Positions 6,699-8,775 of a stretch of DNA of 8,775 nucleotides are shown piece by piece. Both the position numbers and the translations under genes were made by a program. Position 1 is the stretch's first letter. Each line of letters starts with the position of its first letter. The stretch is from Syntrophobacteria bacterium (GTDB taxonomy: Bacteria; Desulfobacterota; Syntrophobacteria; JARFUL01). The stretch lies in the NCBI GenBank assembly GCA_029289015.1, contig JARFUL010000188.1, positions 1 to 8,775 of the forward strand, written 5' to 3'. The notes under the pieces are model-generated. The model did not search any database. It was not told where the DNA came from and saw only the letters and a list, made by a program, of their open reading frames with translations.

Positions 6699-7160
6699 TC
6701 AGATTATTCCCATCTCCTCAAGCTCGTCCAAGACCCTCGCCCCATGGGTCCCCTTCCAGTACATCCTACCGCACTTGGGGCACCTGTTAAACTCCTTTGA
6801 CGTGAGCCAGACGTATTCGGGCACCTGCCCCGCCGCGTCATCTCTCGCCACCCGCTCAAGGGTCAGGTTGCAAAGGGTGCACCGGGTGAAGAGCATCTTC
6901 GGGTCCGCGCTCAGGCCAAGCTCCTTGGCCACCTGCCTCACCTGGTCGCGGAACAGGTCGTGGCGCACCAGGACCGCGTGGCCCGAATACCCTTCGAACA
7001 ACGCCCGGTTCTTGGTGATCAGTATTCTCGCGCCCGGCTCCGGGGGAGACTTCAGCCTGGCCTCTTCGGTGTCGAACCCGAGTATCCTCAGCCACTTGGC
7101 GAGCCTGCCCAGGGCTCCGTTCACCAAAAGCCTTGGCGTCTCGTCTCTTCCTTCCATCAC
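6699..7160 (-). CDS. Mut7-C-type PIN-like RNase domain protein with zinc ribbon, atypical active site
   Basis: 153 residues matching the stand-alone Mut7-C (DUF82, COG1656) family. The N-terminal half has LGRLAKWLRILGFDT (17-31) and RILITKNRAL (45-54); the C-terminal half has a four-cysteine zinc ribbon (C94, C97, C127, C130) with FTRCTLCNLTLE and RMYWKGTH (132-139). Related domains form a PIN-like fold proposed to cut RNA; the C-terminus of animal Mut-7 proteins carries it. Here the Asp usual before LGRLA is Asn14, the Asp usual in the TRD motif is Asn51, and the connecting segment is short and Pro-rich. D30 is kept. Activity may therefore be lost or changed, with RNA or protein binding through the ribbon retained. 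The start is GTG at 7160, overlapping the lipoprotein stop by one base, or ATG at 7157, which has AGGT four bases upstream and is slightly favoured. Confidence 0.88.
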   Translation of the reverse strand: MMEGRDETPRLLVNGALGRLAKWLRILGFDTEEARLKSPPEPGARILITKNRALFEGYSGHAVLVRHDLFRDQVRQVAKELGLSADPKMLFTRCTLCNLTLERVARDDAAGQVPEYVWLTSKEFNRCPKCGRMYWKGTHGARVLDELEEMGII

Positions 7161-7903
7161 TACCTGCCAAGATCGTGGAGCCTGGACCCCGGGGGCGGCT
7201 CCAGGGTAAAAATGGTGTCGTCAACCCGGGGGTTCAGCGTGACCTCATCGTAGGTTATCTCAAGCCTTGTTCCGTTTTTGTGCGCGACTTCGAGCCTTTT
7301 GGGAAACACCACCCCTCCCGCGGTTATGCTGCCGTGGAACTCTAGGAGGTACCCGTCTCCCCTCACGGGTTTCAGCTCCTTCAAAAGCCCCCCCTCGAAG
7401 GTGATAATGTAGCGGTCTTCCAGGAAAAACCTCCCTTGGCCCGCCCTTTCAAGCCTGACCTTTTTGGGCACGACCCTGCCCGCGGTGAGGGTGTAGATGT
7501 CATCAGGCCCGAGGGGGGGAAGCCCCAGGAGCCTGGCTATGTTCTTAGGGGTTGATCCTCCCTTGTAGAACACGGACGACGCGCCGTCGAACGCGAACAC
7601 CTCGCGGCCGTTCAGGGCCACGGCCCACACGGTGGACCCCATCAGCGAGGTCACCTCGAGACGGATGCTGTGGGGATACTTGGCCGCCAGAAAGAGGCGG
7701 CCCTTGATGGAGCGCGCGGGGCCTTTCAGGCTGACGCGGCCCTTCGCCGCGTAGCTCTTGACCCTGTCCAGGTCCCTTTCGAGGAGCTCGTAGAAGCTCT
7801 CGGGAGGCTCCACAGTATCGGGGGGTGGGGGCGAAAATAGCGCGCAGGAGGTAACAAAGATGAGAAGGACGAGAGACGCGGCAGTCCGAAACAACTGGCT
7901 CAC
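7160..7903 (-). CDS. LolB-like/DUF4292-type outer-membrane lipoprotein
   Basis: 247 residues. The N-terminus has a short charged start, a hydrophobic run and a lipobox VTSC with Cys20 as the predicted lipidated residue. Ala at +2 rather than Asp suggests sorting to the outer membrane under the E. coli rule. A Pro-rich linker (PPPPDTVEPP) follows. The rest alternates beta strands such as KGRVSLKG, SIKGRLFLAAKYP and SIRLEVTSLMGSTVWAVAL, consistent with the half-barrel seen in LolB and LolA lipoprotein carriers. Overall similarity to LolB is fold-level, so a role in lipoprotein or lipid handling is inference. Start GTG at 7903 overlaps the upstream TGA as GTGA, with no strong Shine-Dalgarno, implying translational coupling to the TPR gene. 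Its own stop touches the Mut7-C start. Confidence in a lipoprotein is high; in the specific carrier role, moderate. Confidence 0.85.
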   Translation of the reverse strand: MSQLFRTAASLVLLIFVTSCALFSPPPPDTVEPPESFYELLERDLDRVKSYAAKGRVSLKGPARSIKGRLFLAAKYPHSIRLEVTSLMGSTVWAVALNGREVFAFDGASSVFYKGGSTPKNIARLLGLPPLGPDDIYTLTAGRVVPKKVRLERAGQGRFFLEDRYIITFEGGLLKELKPVRGDGYLLEFHGSITAGGVVFPKRLEVAHKNGTRLEITYDEVTLNPRVDDTIFTLEPPPGSRLHDLGR

Positions 7904-8775
7904 CTTGCTTTAAGGAGTTTTTTCAGCCCCTCGATCTTGCCGCGCACCGACTCCTGGTTCTCCCCCTTGAGATCGAGCGCCTTCCTGTACGCGGCCAGGG
8001 CCTTGTCGTTCCTGTTGAGGGCCTTGAGCACGTCTCCCAGGTGCTCCACGATGACCGACTCGTCCGGGACCAGTTTGCAGGCCTTCTTGATGTGGGTGTA
8101 GGCCTCCTGGTACCGCTTCATCTTGTAGTAGACCCACCCCAGGCTGTCGGTGATATACCCGTCTTGGGGCCTGCCCTTGAGGGCCCGCACGATAAGGCGC
8201 TCGGCCTCCTCGAGGTTTATGCCCATCTCGGAGTAGGTGTAGCCCAGGTAGTTGAGCGCGTCCGCGTTGTCCGGGCTCAGTTCGAGCACCATCTTCATCT
8301 CCCGTATGGTTCCCTCTTTGTCCTTCATCTTGTCGAGAAGGACCCCCAGGCGGAAGTGGAGCTTCATGGTGTTGGGGTTCGTGGTAATCCCCTGGCGGAC
8401 CACCTCCACCGCGTCCTTGAGGCTCGCGCTCTTCTCCTCCAGGTCGGAAAGGTAGAGGTAGAACTCCACCACCTCGGGCTTGGCCCCAACCGCCTCCCTC
8501 AGGATCGCCTTGGCCTCCTTGGGCTTCTTCTGCTCGTAGAAGTTGTACGCGGCGCGCACCATGGCCTGCCGGTACATATCGCTCTCCGGCGGGATCAGCT
8601 TGTAGTGGCTGTAGGCCTCCTCGTACTTCTTCTGGCTCTCATAGGCCAGCCCCAGGAAGTAGCGGGCCTGGTGGTCGTCGGGGCTCGCGGTGAGGAGCCT
8701 CTTGAGGCGCGCCGCGGCCTTCTTGTACCGCTTGGCCTCCAGGTGGGCCACCGAGATGCGGATGGAGACCCCCCG
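7900..8775 (-). CDS. Tetratricopeptide-repeat protein (5' end outside the window)
   Basis: A GTG at 8751 could start a 283-residue protein, but the frame stays open to the window edge (upstream codons read RGVSIRIS) and the first visible residues already lie inside a repeat. The gene is therefore probably cut, and its N-terminus, including any signal peptide, is unseen. The visible part is about eight TPR units, with the family Pro at residues 24, 92, 126, 160, 195 and 229 (numbered from that GTG), spaced 34-35. The best units contain NYLGYTYSEMGINLEEAERL (167-186) and DSLGWVYYKMKRYQEA (202-217). TPRs are protein-binding scaffolds. Proteins with this LGYT...SLGWVYY signature are common in Proteobacteria and are often envelope-associated. 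It overlaps the lipoprotein gene by four bases, so the pair are expected to act at the same place, perhaps in outer-membrane assembly. Confidence 0.92.
   Translation of the reverse strand, partial: RGVSIRISVAHLEAKRYKKAAARLKRLLTASPDDHQARYFLGLAYESQKKYEEAYSHYKLIPPESDMYRQAMVRAAYNFYEQKKPKEAKAILREAVGAKPEVVEFYLYLSDLEEKSASLKDAVEVVRQGITTNPNTMKLHFRLGVLLDKMKDKEGTIREMKMVLELSPDNADALNYLGYTYSEMGINLEEAERLIVRALKGRPQDGYITDSLGWVYYKMKRYQEAYTHIKKACKLVPDESVIVEHLGDVLKALNRNDKALAAYRKALDLKGENQESVRGKIEGLKKLLKAR

Overview
The window looks like chromosomal DNA from a GC-rich, Gram-negative (diderm) bacterium. A lipobox protein of LolB-like type, an MscS-family channel and a TPR/lipoprotein operon point that way. The EF-G variant and the TPR-lipoprotein pair recall Deltaproteobacteria/Desulfobacterota, but that is an inference from memory. 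There are no RNA genes, CRISPR arrays, insertion sequences or prophage genes that I can see. Coding density is very high, with several overlapping or abutting genes.

Layout. (1) Positions 1-1341, plus strand, are less GC-rich than the rest (27/60 G+C in 661-720 against 41/60 in 4441-4500, counted by hand). This block holds a possible 3' end of an upstream gene (to 107), an unrecognised 135-residue helical protein (144-551) and a class III metallophosphoesterase (583-1341). The last two each have a near-perfect Shine-Dalgarno and form a probable two-gene unit. (2) Positions 1354-2789, minus strand, hold a DUF89-type damage-control phosphatase followed by a DUF218/YdcF-family protein; the two overlap by 1-4 bases. 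(3) Positions 2790-2968 are a divergent control region with a plausible sigma70 promoter facing right and a long imperfect direct repeat. (4) Positions 2969-5548, plus strand, hold an EF-G-like translational GTPase. A MogA/MoaB-type molybdopterin protein follows, starting with TTG directly after the EF-G stop codon. (5) Positions 5517-8775, minus strand, are a tight four-gene operon read right to left: TPR protein (cut by the window edge), LolB-like lipoprotein, Mut7-C-type PIN/zinc-ribbon protein, and MscS-family channel. Its last gene overlaps the end of the mogA-like gene by 32 bases, tail to tail.

How they fit together. Most genes are housekeeping-like. The right-hand operon mixes envelope functions (TPR scaffold, outer-membrane lipoprotein, mechanosensitive channel) with a possible RNA-acting protein. 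Three points deserve a second look. The EF-G paralogue lacks the usual catalytic histidine. The Mut7-C protein has Asn where two family acidic residues are expected. The left-hand low-GC pair contains a protein I cannot assign. I saw no clear evidence of a defence island or a new multi-gene system; the closest candidate is the left-hand pair.
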